Assembly: GCA_007692755.1 (NCBI GenBank)
Contig: REBL01000185.1
Coordinates: 1-50,175 of the forward strand
Direction: 5' to 3'
Origin: Nodularia sp. (in: cyanobacteria)
GTDB taxonomy: Bacteria > Cyanobacteriota > Cyanobacteriia > Cyanobacteriales > Nostocaceae
Length of the DNA stretch: 50,175 nucleotides
The notes under the pieces were generated by a model that saw only the letters and a list, made by a program, of their open reading frames with translations, had not been told where the DNA came from and did no database searches. The position numbers and the translations under genes were made by a program. Shown piece after piece: positions 35,901 to 44,662 of this stretch. The first letter of the stretch is position 1. Every line of letters starts with the position of its first letter.

Positions 35901-36840
35901 GCCAATTTTTCGGTAGTTGCACGTAGACATCTTTCCCACTAGCATCTTCTGGATTTAAACCAGCCAGTAAATCTAGTGTTTCGTCTTTTCCGGCTCCTAA
36001 TTCGGGTAATGCCGTTAATATGGGGATTTCATAACCTACTTGTAAAGATTGTGCGACAGCAATATCCCATTGACCGTTAGAGCGAATTAACATGGGATGG
36101 TCTGGCGTTACTATCAAAGTACGCCCCAAGGCTGTTCGGATAGTAATTAGGTTTTGGCTACGTCGTTTAAAGATGCGGCGTACACGCTGCCAACATACAG
36201 TCTGGCTATTGGGATCTAAAGATAGGGTTTGAACTGCATTGACATCATCTAGTTCTAAAGTAGTGACATTGGCAGGTAAGCGTGATTCCACAAAGTTACC
36301 AATGGTGTCAAAATGCACACCCTGCTCATTTTTCCAAATAATCGTTTCATCACTAACTAGACAGTTACCATAGTGACTGATACCAGCCACCACACCTGTA
36401 AACAATCTTTGGGTTTTGGGGTCGTCTAAATCACCGAAACGTAAAGAATTTAATAAAGCAATGGGACGCGCCCCCATTGTAAATATATCTCTGAGAATCC
36501 CGCCCACACCTGTAGCTGCGCCTTGGAAAGGTTCAACGGCTGAGGGGTGGTTATGAGATTCAATTTTAAATGCTAATTGTCGTCCGTTGCCTAAGTCCAC
36601 AACCCCAGCATTTTCACCAGGGCCAACGAGGATGCGGGGGCCTGTGGTGGGGAACTGTTTGAGTAACGGGCGGGAATTTTTGTAGCAGCAATGTTCAGAC
36701 CACATGACTCCAAACATTCCCAGTTCAGCTTTGTTGGGATGTCGCCCTAAGCGTTTGACAATTTCTGCATATTCTTCTGGTTTTAATCCTTCGGCGGCGA
36801 TTTCTTGCGGGGAAAAGGGAGTAGAAGATGTGGCGGTCAT
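32995..36840 (-). CDS. purL: FGAM synthase PurL interrupted by an intein
   Basis: A 1281-residue precursor: an 801-residue phosphoribosylformylglycinamidine synthase II plus a 480-residue intein. The N-extein (1-159) has [45 protein letters not shown] and GISHYGN. The C-extein resumes at residue 640 with [13 protein letters not shown] and carries [30 protein letters not shown] and SAHDSAEGG. Joined, they read [17 protein letters not shown], the normal conserved PurL sequence. The product converts FGAR to FGAM in purine synthesis with PurQ and PurS (not in the window). Splicing is presumably needed for activity, because the insert splits a highly conserved core element. Confidence 0.96.
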   Translation of the reverse strand: MTATSSTPFSPQEIAAEGLKPEEYAEIVKRLGRHPNKAELGMFGVMWSEHCCYKNSRPLLKQFPTTGPRILVGPGENAGVVDLGNGRQLAFKIESHNHPSAVEPFQGAATGVGGILRDIFTMGARPIALLNSLRFGDLDDPKTQRLFTGVVAGISHYGNCLVSDETIIWKNEQGVHFDTIGNFVESRLPANVTTLELDDVNAVQTLSLDPNSQTVCWQRVRRIFKRRSQNLITIRTALGRTLIVTPDHPMLIRSNGQWDIAVAQSLQVGYEIPILTALPELGAGKDETLDLLAGLNPEDASGKDVYVQLPKNWQVTDVVRTALRLLEPSANNRHQYLSTGRFPLAHFFALELLLNVSRSEIHLFRRGKANYMNAVIQPNELFARLIGYFLSEGCVSQNGNTYKIIFTFAHHETEYVEDVIAGLKHLGLRPCVEKRASTIAVYATSWLLGHFLKNVWQCGTEASNKAFPSFVFQWSQELQHEALKGLLRGDGSMTTKTNGNHAKISFATTSRRLFEQTVLLLQSQGVMPYIYQKPAGEGEIAGRKHIRKPLWQLEVSNFAGLKELATVFSQQRNAELAVALNRYNGSKYSFPRFTQSAADVAVVKIKSIECQTVDECDVYDVEVDNTHLFVTSSGIVTHNCVGVPTVGGEVYFDKAYSGNPLVNVMALGLMETPEIVKSGASGFGNPVLYVGSTTGRDGMGGASFASAELSEQSLDNRPAVQVGDPFIEKSLIEACLEAFKTGAVVAAQDMGAAGITCSTSEMAAKGGVGIEFDLDKIPVRELGMVPYEYLLSESQERMLFVAHKGREQELIDIFERWGLHAVVAGTVIADPIVRILFRGEIAAEIPAEALAENTPLYERVLLAKPPEYAREAWKWSPDSLPSCTTAGIEIAGKLQSWDDILLTLLDTPTIASKSWVYRQYDHQVQNNTVILPGGADAAVVRLRPLEKTNNEKSETESFTSGVAATVDCNPRYVYLDPYEGAKAVVAEAARNLSCVGAEPLAVTDNLNFGSPEKPIGYWQLAEACRGLSEGCLELATPVTGGNVSLYNETFDSQGNPQPIYPTPVVGMVGLIPDLTKICGQGWQAAGDLIYLLGLPLTSPISLGASEYLATIHKTVAGKPPRVDFDLERRVQQVCREGIRAGWIRSAHDSAEGGVVVALAESCLSGQLGAEIQIEIPENQLKRLDEVLFGEGGARILVSVTSSEQKNWESYLQEHLGQSWQKLGTVGNSGSSDAGLTILTSDNQTLIKVSMEQMSDRYFHALAKRCCKQFSNRLANPTNTSN
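34924..36363 (-). other. In-frame intein with LAGLIDADG homing endonuclease in PurL
   Basis: The intein is exactly 480 residues, from Cys1 (PurL position 160; codon 36363-36361) to the terminal Asn (codon 34926-34924). Block A is CLVSDETII, block [14 protein letters not shown] (intein residues 81-93), block [15 protein letters not shown] (457-470), and block G GIVTHN followed by +1 Cys. The endonuclease region has two LAGLIDADG-type motifs: [11 protein letters not shown] (about 224-234, acid Glu233) and [11 protein letters not shown] (about 324-334, acid Asp331). All residues needed for standard class 1 splicing (Cys1, TxxH, His-Asn, +1 Cys) and both catalytic acids are present, so splicing and nicking activity both look intact. 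Confidence 0.96.
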
Positions 36841-37258
36841 GGGAATAATGCACCAAGAGTACAGAGAATTATTGTATCGATTTAGTTACACTATATGTGC
36901 AGTTTTCGCTATGCAATTCATATTTTTTTGGATATTTTCTGCTGAGTTACTGGAGTTATCATCTGCTGGTTAAGATATTTTTGTGTTGTGAATTAGTAAG
37001 TCTGATTATCGAACCGCCAAGTCGCCCGCGCGCAGCGATGCCCGCAAGGGCTGTAGTGCGCCAAGTTAGGAAGGAAAGATTTTTACAGATGTTTTAGGAC
37101 TGTTATTTAAAATTTCCCCACACCTGGTTCATAACCTGACAGAGATTTTGCCAAAGCCATTACCAAATGTGGGGAGGTTATGATCAAATGATGAATCTTA
37201 TGGATCTAATTAACTTGAGTCGATTGGAATTACAATCCTAGAAGTAACACCAATTTGA
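36841..37258. other. Intergenic region between apcD and purL
   Basis: Contains no convincing gene. Near 37012-37062 is a repeat-like GAACCGCCAAGTCGCCCGCGCG segment with GCCCGCAAGGGC, of the same GAACCGCCAAG style as the block at 50120-50150. At 37116-37183 are two interleaved inverted repeats (separate entry). The purL promoter is expected here. Confidence 0.5.
37116..37183 (-). ncRNA. Candidate pseudoknotted RNA between apcD and purL
   Basis: On the minus strand the order is A (TCATAACCT on plus at 37129-37137), B (CCCCACA, 37116-37122), with partners A' (AGGTTATGA, 37175-37183) and B' (TGTGGGG, 37168-37174). Stems A (9 bp) and B (7 bp) interleave rather than nest, which is an H-type pseudoknot topology; the internal loop can also form a small TTTG/CAAA hairpin. 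It could be the 3' end of the apcD transcript or a leader element for purL. It matches no riboswitch class that I recognise. Confidence 0.4.
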
Positions 37259-37744
37259 TTAGGACATCGCTTGGATGATGTAATCAAAGTAAGGTGCTGC
37301 TTGGGCTGCATCTTCCGCACTTAGTAAGTCAATAGAGGCTGTTTTCAAGGCATTGATAGCTTCTACCATGCCTGGAACAGGAACACCTAAAGAATTGTAC
37401 ATTTCTCGCACACCAATTAAACCAATTTTTTCGATTGGATCTTTGTCGCCAGCAAGTACGCCATAGGTAATTAGGCGCAAGTACCAGCCAAAGTCACGGA
37501 TACACAGGGAACGTTGACGTTCGCCGTAAGCATTACCGCCGGGGGCGATAAAGTCGGGGCGCTTTTGCCAAAGCTTTTTGGTGGCTTCTTGAACAATCTT
37601 TTTTTCGTTCTCAGCTAAGGTCGCAGCAATGCGTGTCCGTTGTACACCGGTTTGCAAATAATCTTTGATGTTTTTGAGTTCGCCACTGCTGGGATAACGC
37701 AGTTGGTCGTCGGCTTGAAGAATAACTTGGCTAATGACAGTCAT
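37259..37744 (-). CDS. apcD: Allophycocyanin alpha-B subunit
   Basis: A 161-residue phycobiliprotein of the phycobilisome core. [31 protein letters not shown], the chromophore Cys81 in [21 protein letters not shown], and [19 protein letters not shown] are typical of ApcD rather than ApcA. It binds phycocyanobilin and acts as a terminal emitter passing energy to photosystem I and in state transitions. ATG 37744 (MTVISQ) is chosen over 37756 because the family starts there. The gene is monocistronic, away from the apcABC operon, as usual for apcD. Confidence 0.95.
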   Translation of the reverse strand: MTVISQVILQADDQLRYPSSGELKNIKDYLQTGVQRTRIAATLAENEKKIVQEATKKLWQKRPDFIAPGGNAYGERQRSLCIRDFGWYLRLITYGVLAGDKDPIEKIGLIGVREMYNSLGVPVPGMVEAINALKTASIDLLSAEDAAQAAPYFDYIIQAMS

Positions 37745-37878
37745 AACTTTACGCAATCACGCGAAATATTATCTGCTAGTTTACCGAGTCTGAGGTACAC
37801 AAAGAAAGGAAAATTAGGAGAACGGGAAAGAAGCAAGGAGCAGGGAGCGGGGAGCAGGGGGAGAAGATGTTGATTTCC

Positions 37879-37925
37879 CAATGACTAATGACCAATGACC
37901 AATGACCAATGACTAATAACTAATG
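37879..37925. repeat. CAATGAC/TAATGAC tandem heptamers ending at the rlmD start codon
   Basis: About seven units of AATGACC/AATGACT run up to and include the ATG at 37923, whose first codons (ATGACTAAA) are themselves repeat sequence. A GGGAGCA-like array lies just upstream at about 37835-37860. Confidence 0.85.
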
Positions 37926-39329
37926 ACTAAACAACAGGGTGAGTTAATTGAAATTGCGATCGCCGACCTGAGTAATACAGGTGAAGGTGTGGGACGCTTT
38001 GAGGAACAGGTGGTTTTTGTTCCCGATACTGTTCCAGGCGATCGCGCTATAGTTCGCTTAGTACACGTTAAACCTAAATACGCTCACGGCAAACTGCATG
38101 AGCTATTAGAAGCATCTCCTCATCGAGTGCGACCGAGTTGCATTGTGGCTGATAAGTGTGGTGGTTGTCAGTGGCAACATATTGATTATGAATATCAGCT
38201 TGTAGCGAAGCATAATCAAGTTATCCAAGCTCTACAACGCATTGGCGGTTTTGTCAATCCCCCAGTAGATCCCGTGCTGACTACATCTGCACCTTTGGGC
38301 TATCGCAATAAAGCTACTTATCCTCTGGGAATTTCCGCCACAGGTCAGGTACAGGCTGGTTACTACCAAAAAGGTAGCCATCAATTAGTGAATTTGAATC
38401 AATGTCCTGTCCAAGATTCACGCTTAAATCCTTTACTGGCTGAAGTTAAGCAAGATATCCAACAGCGCGGTTGGCGAATTTACGATGAACGCAAACACCA
38501 AGGACAAATCCGTCATCTGGGTTTACGCATTGGACGGCGGACTGGGGAAATGTTATTGACTTTGGTAGTCAAGGATTGGAATTTACCAGGAATTGAACAG
38601 CAAGCCCAGGAATGGTTAAAGCGCTATCCTCAATTGATGGGTGTGTCGTTAAATCGGAATAGCGATCGCACAAATGCCATTTTTGGTTCTCAAACTCGTT
38701 GTATTGCTGGCGTTCCCTACCTGCGAGAAAAATTTGCTGACTTAGAATTTCAAGTCCTTCCAGATACCTTTTTTCAGGTTTATACAGAAGTAGCAGAAGC
38801 ACTATTATGGGTAATTCAATCAGAACTCAATCTTCAAGGACAGGAGTTGCTAATTGATGCTTATTGTGGTATTGGAACTTTAACTTTACCTTTAGCCAAA
38901 CAAGTCCGCCAAGCCATAGGAATAGAATTACAAGCTGAAGCTGTCCAACAGGCTATTTTGAATGCCCAATATAATAAAATCAATAATGTCTCATTTCAAG
39001 TAGGAGCAGTAGAGAATTTACTGCCAGAAATGGGCATAATACCAGAGGTGGTCTTACTAGACCCACCAAGGAAAGGATGCGATCGCGCTGTGATCGATTC
39101 TTTATTGCTATCGAAACCTTCACGCATCGTTTACGTCAGTTGTAAAGTAAGCACTCTGGCACGCGACTTGAAATTGTTGTGCCAAGATGGGCAATATACC
39201 ATTACACGGGTGCAACCTGCTGATTTCTTTCCTCAAACAGCCCATGTGGAAGCCGTGGCTTTTCTGGTGCGATCGCATTTGCACAAGAATGCTGAGTCTT
39301 TAACAGAAACTCAAAATTCAAATTCCTAG
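37923..39329 (+). CDS. rlmD: 23S rRNA (uracil-5-)-methyltransferase, RlmD/RumA type
   Basis: A 468-residue SAM-dependent RNA methyltransferase. An N-terminal TRAM domain (about 1-60, DLSNTGEGVGR and HVKPKYAHGKL) is followed by the Fe-S cysteines in CGGCQW, the SAM-binding DAYCGIGTLTLPLA (about residue 310), and the catalytic block LLDPPRKGCDRAV, SCKVSTLARDL. It forms 5-methyluridine in 23S rRNA; related enzymes act on tRNA, so the exact target is inferred. The start codon lies in a heptamer repeat, so the true start could be debated, but the TRAM domain begins directly after it. Confidence 0.92.
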   Translation: MTKQQGELIEIAIADLSNTGEGVGRFEEQVVFVPDTVPGDRAIVRLVHVKPKYAHGKLHELLEASPHRVRPSCIVADKCGGCQWQHIDYEYQLVAKHNQVIQALQRIGGFVNPPVDPVLTTSAPLGYRNKATYPLGISATGQVQAGYYQKGSHQLVNLNQCPVQDSRLNPLLAEVKQDIQQRGWRIYDERKHQGQIRHLGLRIGRRTGEMLLTLVVKDWNLPGIEQQAQEWLKRYPQLMGVSLNRNSDRTNAIFGSQTRCIAGVPYLREKFADLEFQVLPDTFFQVYTEVAEALLWVIQSELNLQGQELLIDAYCGIGTLTLPLAKQVRQAIGIELQAEAVQQAILNAQYNKINNVSFQVGAVENLLPEMGIIPEVVLLDPPRKGCDRAVIDSLLLSKPSRIVYVSCKVSTLARDLKLLCQDGQYTITRVQPADFFPQTAHVEAVAFLVRSHLHKNAESLTETQNSNS

Positions 39330-39701
39330 TCGAGTGCATACTAAGAATGCTAAAATTGAATTAAGCTCAAAATAAAAACGATTTTGTCACCAAGATTAAA
39401 GTTGCATCAGATTTAAACAACATGAATCAGATTGTCTAACGCAAAAATCGGCAATCCCCAGACTAGGCTCTGACTCTTGCCAAAAAATTACAGCGCTTTT
39501 AGTTGCTAATTAACCTGCATTAGCAGTTGTTTTATGTATCAGCAATCTCACCTTATAAATAGAGTTAATGCTCCCTAGCATTTTCAAAATTTAGTATCTA
39601 AAGACGCAAGTTTGAAGGCAGCACGACCACCTCAATTTTTATCAGGGTGCCTGTATTAGCAAACTGATGTCTAGCTAACTGAAAGCTACGGGGTTTCTCT
39701 A
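39330..39701. other. Spacer upstream of the anti-sigma-type gene
   Basis: No gene recognised. AATGCT-CCCT-AGCATT (39567-39582) is a small hairpin in mid-spacer. The region presumably carries the promoter of the following gene. Confidence 0.45.
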
Positions 39702-40151
39702 GTGATTACCATTTCCCTTCGTCCAGTTGGACGTAATTGGGGTACGATTAGTTTCGCCTCAACTCTTTATCTATGCCCAATTTTAGATTTACTGTTGGCG
39801 GAAATTCCCGCCAAACTGCAAGCAGAACTAAGGCTAGGACTCCAAGAAGCCTTAGTAAATGCTGCCAAACACGGTAATAATCTTGATCCTAGTAAAACAG
39901 TTGTAGTCCGGTTTTCCTTAATAGATAATCAGTATTGGTGGGTAATATCAGACCAAGGACAAGGCTTTATTCCTGTATCTACTAATGAAGAAGAACCAAT
40001 CGATTATTTACCACCCGATGAATCAGAAAATGGTCGTGGTTTATGCCTTCTGCACCAAATTTTTGACCAAGTAGAGTGGAATCGCAAAGGTACAGAATTG
40101 AGGCTTTGTAAAGAGATGGAAAATCGCCCCCGTTTGTCTTTGAGACGCTAG
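39702..40151 (+). CDS. RsbW-like anti-sigma factor / serine kinase
   Basis: A 149-residue GHKL ATPase-domain protein of the anti-sigma regulatory factor class. The N box LGLQEALVNAAKHGN (Glu and Asn for Mg-ATP), the G1 box ISDQGQGF and the G2 box ENGRGLCLLHQI are intact. Such proteins bind an alternative sigma factor or phosphorylate an anti-anti-sigma partner; neither is adjacent, so its partner is unknown. GTG 39702 is the start given by the frame; the domain begins right after it. The TAG stop overlaps a GGGAATG repeat array. Confidence 0.88.
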   Translation: MITISLRPVGRNWGTISFASTLYLCPILDLLLAEIPAKLQAELRLGLQEALVNAAKHGNNLDPSKTVVVRFSLIDNQYWWVISDQGQGFIPVSTNEEEPIDYLPPDESENGRGLCLLHQIFDQVEWNRKGTELRLCKEMENRPRLSLRR

Positions 40152-40185
40152 GGAATGGGGAATGGGGAATGGGGAATGGGGAATG
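40151..40185. repeat. Five tandem GGGAATG heptamers
   Basis: Five exact units begin at the last base of the stop codon of the anti-sigma-type gene. A second array of CTCCCTA units follows at about 40205-40237. Confidence 0.9.
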
Positions 40186-40213
40186 GAATCGAGAAGTTTC
40201 TTCCCCCTACTCC

Positions 40214-40510
40214 CTACTCCCTACTCCCTACTCCCTTATTCCCGTGACTCTCACAGGGAGGTGCGGAAATTGACTTATCTATCCAACCAACGGCTTGTTC
40301 TAATCTAACTACTGCTTCCTGGGGCTGATTTTGGACGAGATACAAAACAGCTGCGGCGGCTTGTTCACTTGCACGAGCATTGCGGTTAGACTTGAGGCGA
40401 TGCCAATCGTTAGGTGAGATACTTAGCCTTTCCATCAGGGCTTGGGCTAATTCTAGAGTGCTAACTTCATTCAGTTGACTGGTTTTAGGCAGCTGGGTAG
40501 GTTGAGACAT
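40214..40510 (-). CDS. Small cyanobacterial protein (DUF6439-like)
   Basis: A 98-residue helical protein. The block STLELAQALMERLSISPNDWHRLKSNRNARASEQAAAAVLYL resembles a conserved cyanobacterial family, probably DUF6439. The function is unknown; no signal peptide is seen. The last nine residues (GNKGVGSRE) and the stop codon are encoded by the GTAGGGA heptamer array at 40205-40237, so the native C-terminus was probably elsewhere. It is convergent with the anti-sigma-type gene. Confidence 0.75.
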   Translation of the reverse strand: MSQPTQLPKTSQLNEVSTLELAQALMERLSISPNDWHRLKSNRNARASEQAAAAVLYLVQNQPQEAVVRLEQAVGWIDKSISAPPCESHGNKGVGSRE

Positions 40511-40583
40511 AATTATTAAGTGTTGACCTGAAGTTAAAATTTTGAGTATTAACTAGCATTTAATCATAGTTTACTACCTGAAA

Positions 40584-40946
40584 ATGAAGCCGCCTAAACA
40601 ATCACAGCCGTCAGGGGAAAATCAGGAACCGGATTTTGAGCAAGAACTAGAGGATGTTGAGCGATCGCTTGTCGCCTTAAAGGAACGTTACAATCAAGTT
40701 CAGAGCGATCGCCAAAAAAAGGCAGAATGGCAACAGCATCGCCACGAATTACAACAAAATAAACACCAGACACCAGAAACCAAAGCAGAATTACAACAGA
40801 TTAAACAAAATTTAGAAGCCCTAGAAATTAACCTAGAAAGCCAGTTATTTTCTTGGCGCAGTCTGAAAAAACCTTTTTGGCAAGCTGTCCGCTTTGGTGG
40901 TATGGGCGTTATCATAGGCTGGATATTAAAATCCTGTGCGGGGTAA
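40584..40946 (+). CDS. Coiled-coil protein with C-terminal membrane anchor
   Basis: A 120-residue protein I do not assign to a named family. Residues about 18-85 are charged and heptad-patterned (EQELEDVERSLVALKERYNQVQ, then QQNKHQTPETKAELQQIKQNLEALE), predicting a coiled coil. Residues about 98-117 (FWQAVRFGGMGVIIGWILKSC) form a single membrane helix. It is therefore probably tail-anchored with a cytoplasmic coiled coil. It is divergent from the DUF6439-like gene and 84 bases before asnS. Confidence 0.75.
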   Translation: MKPPKQSQPSGENQEPDFEQELEDVERSLVALKERYNQVQSDRQKKAEWQQHRHELQQNKHQTPETKAELQQIKQNLEALEINLESQLFSWRSLKKPFWQAVRFGGMGVIIGWILKSCAG

Positions 40947-41030
40947 TCCCAATCTTGGCAGGATTAAGTTAAATGTTAATATTATTTAATATCTGTCTTA
41001 TCTTACTTGACAAAATACCATTTATATAAT

Positions 41031-42422
41031 ATGTTAAATCGACGAATTGCCGAAGTCTTGCGGAGTGGTGAACCTGATGATTCTCTCGTTATTCAAGGCT
41101 GGGTAAGAACGAAACGCGAGTTAAAAGGTTTTGCTTTTATAGAAGTCAATGACGGCTCATCACTAGCTAATTTGCAAGCTGTGATCAATCAGGATTTGCC
41201 AGACTACGAAGAAATCATTAAAAAGTTGAATACAGGTGCGGCTGTAGAAGTCAGTGGGGTATTGGTAGCTTCTCAAGGTAAGGGACAGCGCATTGAGTTA
41301 CAAGCCCAAGCCGTGAAAGTCTACGGAGAGGCTGATCCCGAAACTTATCCTCTGCAAAAGAAACGCCACTCCTTTGAATTTTTACGCACAATTGGACATT
41401 TGCGATCGCGCACTAATTCCTTTGGTGCAGTTTTCCGCGTCAGAAACGCCTGTTCTGCGGCCATTCACGAATTTTTCCAACAAAGAGGCTTTCTATGGGT
41501 ACATACACCTGTAATTACAGCTAACGACTGCGAAGGCGCAGGAGAACTATTCAGCGTCACCAGCTTGGATTTAAAAAATATTCCCCGCACAAAAAGCGAA
41601 GCCGTAGATTACACCCAAGACTTTTTTGGTAAACCCACATATTTAACAGTTAGCGGTCAGTTAGAAGCGGAAGTCATGGCCATGGCTTTTTCTAACGTTT
41701 ACACCTTCGCCCCCACCTTCCGTGCAGAAAATTCTAACACCTCCCGTCACCTCGCCGAATTTTGGATGGTCGAGCCAGAAATGGCATTTTGTGACCTCGA
41801 TGGGAATATGGATTTAGCCGAAGCATTTCTGAAACACGTTTTTAAATATGTCTTAGAAAAATGCCCAGAAGACATGGAATTTTTCAACCAACGCATTGAT
41901 AAAACAGTCTTAGAAACAGCCGACAATATTATTAATAATCAATTTGAGCGCTTAACTTATACAGAAGCCGTCAAATTATTAGAAAAAGCCGATGTTAAAT
42001 TTGAATATCCAGTTAATTGGGGCTTAGATTTACAATCAGAACATGAACGCTATCTAGCCGAACAACTGTTTAAAAAACCTGTAATTGTCACAGATTATCC
42101 CGCCCAAATCAAAGCCTTTTATATGCGTGTGAACGATGATGAAAAAACCGTCCGCGCAATGGATATTCTTGCACCTAAAATTGGCGAAATTATTGGCGGT
42201 TCCCAAAGAGAAGAACGCCTAGAAGTTTTAGAACGCCGCATTTTAGCCCAAGGAATGCAACCAGAAGACTTATGGTGGTATATGGATTTACGCCGTTATG
42301 GTACTGTTCCCCATGCTGGTTTCGGCTTAGGTTTTGAAAGACTCGTGCAATTTATGACAGGTATGGCAAATATCCGCGATGTCATACCCTTCCCCCGTAC
42401 ACCCCAAAGCGCCGAGTTTTAA
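41031..42422 (+). CDS. asnS: Asparaginyl-tRNA synthetase
   Basis: A class IIb aminoacyl-tRNA synthetase of 463 residues from ATG 41031; a TTG at 41007 would add eight residues and is unlikely. The OB-fold anticodon-binding domain ([26 protein letters not shown]) is followed by the catalytic core with motif 2 [24 protein letters not shown] and motif 3 [21 protein letters not shown] and [10 protein letters not shown] are typical of AsnRS rather than AspRS. It charges tRNA-Asn. Complete. Confidence 0.95.
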   Translation: MLNRRIAEVLRSGEPDDSLVIQGWVRTKRELKGFAFIEVNDGSSLANLQAVINQDLPDYEEIIKKLNTGAAVEVSGVLVASQGKGQRIELQAQAVKVYGEADPETYPLQKKRHSFEFLRTIGHLRSRTNSFGAVFRVRNACSAAIHEFFQQRGFLWVHTPVITANDCEGAGELFSVTSLDLKNIPRTKSEAVDYTQDFFGKPTYLTVSGQLEAEVMAMAFSNVYTFAPTFRAENSNTSRHLAEFWMVEPEMAFCDLDGNMDLAEAFLKHVFKYVLEKCPEDMEFFNQRIDKTVLETADNIINNQFERLTYTEAVKLLEKADVKFEYPVNWGLDLQSEHERYLAEQLFKKPVIVTDYPAQIKAFYMRVNDDEKTVRAMDILAPKIGEIIGGSQREERLEVLERRILAQGMQPEDLWWYMDLRRYGTVPHAGFGLGFERLVQFMTGMANIRDVIPFPRTPQSAEF

Positions 42423-42556
42423 TCATAATTAATGCTGGGTTACGGCATAAATATAATATTGCTGACACTGAAAATTGCTCATATTCACGTGCCTAACCCA
42501 CCATTAACCCAAAGAAGATAGAATGGTGGTAATTATCTTCCGATAAGGTCGAGAAT

Positions 42557-42814
42557 ATGAGTAAAACATTAACAATTCAATTGTCAGATGAGTTAGAACA
42601 TCAATTAAAAGCTGAAGCTGAAAAACTCAACTTATCTTTAGAAGAATTAGTTTTACAATCTCTTGGTAAAACACTGAAGTTGCAAGATTCTGATGAAGAA
42701 GACCCTATTTTACCTTTATTGGGGACATTGAGATTTGAAAATTCTGATATTGGAGAGAATCATGATCAATATCTCCAAGAAAGCGCAGAACAGGAGTTAA
42801 AAATTGCCGAATAA
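42557..42814 (+). CDS. Antitoxin of a PIN-domain pair
   Basis: An 85-residue acidic protein beginning MSKTLTIQLSDELEHQLKAEAEKLNLSLEELVLQ, a ribbon-helix-helix-like DNA-binding N-terminus, with an acidic C-terminal tail likely to wrap the toxin. It overlaps the PIN toxin gene by 11 bases in another frame, the standard coupled antitoxin-first order. A GAG-containing CAGGAG ribosome site for the toxin lies inside its 3' end. Confidence 0.82.
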   Translation: MSKTLTIQLSDELEHQLKAEAEKLNLSLEELVLQSLGKTLKLQDSDEEDPILPLLGTLRFENSDIGENHDQYLQESAEQELKIAE

Positions 42815-43226
42815 GGTTTTTATAGATACTTCGGGGTGGGCTAACTTATTCGTTTTTACTGAATATTACCATCAGCAAGCAAAGCAGTGGTTTGAGGAAG
42901 CACGAAGACAAAATTTAGAAATGATCACGACCAATTATATTGTAATTGAACTGGTGGCATTGTTAAATAGTCCCTTGCGTGTACCGCGTTCACAGTTATT
43001 TAAATATGTCGATGCTGTGAGAAATGCTCCTTATATAAGCTTAATTCATGTTGATGCAGCAATAGACACAGCAGCTTGGAAGCTGGTGAAAACAAGAGAA
43101 GATAAAACTTGGTCTTTGGTAGATAGTACCTCTTTTATAGTTATGCAACAGTTTGGTATTCAACAGGCATTAACTACAGACCATCATTTTGAGCAAGCTG
43201 GCTTTATTCGTTTGTTGAAATCCTAA
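42804..43226 (+). CDS. PIN-domain ribonuclease toxin
   Basis: A 140-residue PIN-domain (VapC-like) protein. Acidic metal-site residues are in FIDTSGW (Asp8), NYIVIELVALL (Glu near 49), LVDSTSFIVM (Asp near 107) and TTDHHFEQAGF (Asp near 126). It should cleave RNA, with the upstream gene as antitoxin. The start is TTG 42804, set by the FIDTS motif and the CAGGAG site eight bases upstream; translation is coupled to the antitoxin. All four acidic positions are kept, so it is probably active. Confidence 0.87.
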   Translation: MPNKVFIDTSGWANLFVFTEYYHQQAKQWFEEARRQNLEMITTNYIVIELVALLNSPLRVPRSQLFKYVDAVRNAPYISLIHVDAAIDTAAWKLVKTREDKTWSLVDSTSFIVMQQFGIQQALTTDHHFEQAGFIRLLKS

Positions 43227-43684
43227 TAACTAAATAGCCTATCTCTTCGGATTTGACTGCATAGCCATTTATAACGCTAAAAAGTTAAGTATTTCCGATA
43301 AAACTGGATCTTTTCTGGTCAGGGATGGGATTATCCATGTATAGATATGTGTATATCGCCAAATACTGAGTTTTTCATGAATTTTTCGTTGTATAAGGCT
43401 TGATCAACCCCTACAAGCTATATTTCCTTTCCAGTTACCCAAATGGGAGATTTGCGTGGGGTGATGTAGTGATAATTTTAGGTGATATCCGGGTTGGAAC
43501 ATCGCAGTTGAGGACTGTAAGATGAATTATGAATTATGAAGTTTGAATTAAAAAATCCAAATTTAGCTTCACAATTCATAATCTATTAGCTTTCAACCTG
43601 AAGTCAAAATGCCTTAACCAGCTTGAGTTTTGAGCTACTGTGTTCTAACTCAAAACTCAGAACTTCAGCAAATCGGCAGACGGT
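43227..43684. other. Spacer between the PIN toxin and response regulator genes
   Basis: No gene recognised. GAATTATGAATTATGAA near 43523-43539 and TTCATAATC near 43574-43582 form a loose inverted pair that could serve as a terminator for the convergent genes. Otherwise nothing is visible. Confidence 0.45.
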
Positions 43685-44362
43685 TTAAGCCATTTGATTT
43701 TCAATCGCCCAACGCGCTAGTTCAGTGCGGTTGTGGAGATTGGTTTTGCCCAACATATTGGACACATGGCTTTCAACTGTACGCTGACTAACGTTTAATT
43801 CTTCAGCAATTTCCCGATTGGCTAAACCCCTAGCCACAAACTGTACTACTTTCAGTTCGGTTGGGGTTAACTGGACATCAAAGGGAACCTGAATCCGGGA
43901 ACCGTTTTCTCCTCCTTTAGCTTGGTGTTCTTTCCAACGAGTAGTTTGCTTGAGTGAAGATTCTACTTGTGCTACGAGTTCTTCTGGTTCAAAGGGCTTG
44001 ACCATATATACGTCAGCCCCTTTATTCAGACCTTTAACTCGGTCTGCACTTTGTCCTTTTGCTGATAGGAAAAGTACGGGAATCCAGCCGGTGCGTTCAT
44101 TTTGTCGGACTTGTTCTACAAAAGTGTATCCGTCCATTTCCGGCATCATTACGTCACAGATGATCATATCTGGAATATCTTGTTCAAGAATTTCCAGAGC
44201 TTCTCGTCCGTTTTCGGCAGTGTTGACTTCATAGCCTCTGAATTCCAGGTAATCCTTCACCAGCAAGATGAGGTTCGGGTCATCATCAATCAGTAGCAGT
44301 CTTTTATGATCTTTCATGCTGGGCTCTTTCATAGCAGTGGCACTTGTCGCGCTTCGGTCCAT
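43685..44362 (-). CDS. NarL/FixJ-type response regulator
   Basis: A two-domain transcription regulator of about 225 residues. The receiver (RLLLIDDDPNLILLVKDYL, phospho-acceptor Asp in MIICDVMMPEMDGY, conserved Lys in YMVKPFEPEELV) is followed by a LuxR-type helix-turn-helix: LTPTELKVVQFVARGLANREIAEELNVSQRTVESHVSNMLGK. No histidine kinase is adjacent, and the target genes are unknown. The start is uncertain: ATG 44362, 44332 or 44317 are in frame and none has a clear ribosome site; the receiver fold needs only the last. A long inverted repeat lies upstream at 44440-44483. Confidence 0.9.
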   Translation of the reverse strand: MDRSATSATAMKEPSMKDHKRLLLIDDDPNLILLVKDYLEFRGYEVNTAENGREALEILEQDIPDMIICDVMMPEMDGYTFVEQVRQNERTGWIPVLFLSAKGQSADRVKGLNKGADVYMVKPFEPEELVAQVESSLKQTTRWKEHQAKGGENGSRIQVPFDVQLTPTELKVVQFVARGLANREIAEELNVSQRTVESHVSNMLGKTNLHNRTELARWAIENQMA

Positions 44363-44439
44363 CAAGGTCTTGAATGGTTATCCTTTATGGTGGATCATTG
44401 AGATGTTGTACTTGTCCCTACTTAACTTGCCTTTGCTCG

Positions 44440-44483
44440 CTGGAAGTCTCAAAAGTGGTGATCACTTTCTATGAGACTTCCAG
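44440..44483. promoter_or_regulatory. Strong inverted repeat upstream of the response regulator gene
   Basis: CTGGAAGTCTCA (44440-44451) is perfectly complementary to TGAGACTTCCAG (44472-44483). Inside, AAAGTG (44452-44457) pairs with CACTTT (44463-44468) around a GTGAT loop with a 3-base bulge. No T-run follows on the minus strand. It is either an attenuator or leader hairpin in the regulator's 5' region or the end of the upstream broken gene's transcript. Confidence 0.6.
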
Positions 44484-44662
44484 CTCATGGGCAAACTTCC
44501 GGTAAGGATACGTAGAGCAGTAGTATTTATAATGCGCTATTATATATCGCTTTGAAAGTCGCGGGTGAAAAAACACTGATTAAATAATCATCCTTCCGAT
44601 TCACGAGGTACGTATTGGCTCAAGATGACCCTAACTTTAAAACAACCCGCGCTTTCAGATGC

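Noticed and set aside
32995..36840. PurL as a fusion of PurL with a separate enzyme such as PurQ
   Set aside because: The extra 480 residues have splice-junction residues and LAGLIDADG motifs and interrupt a core motif; no amidotransferase domain is present.
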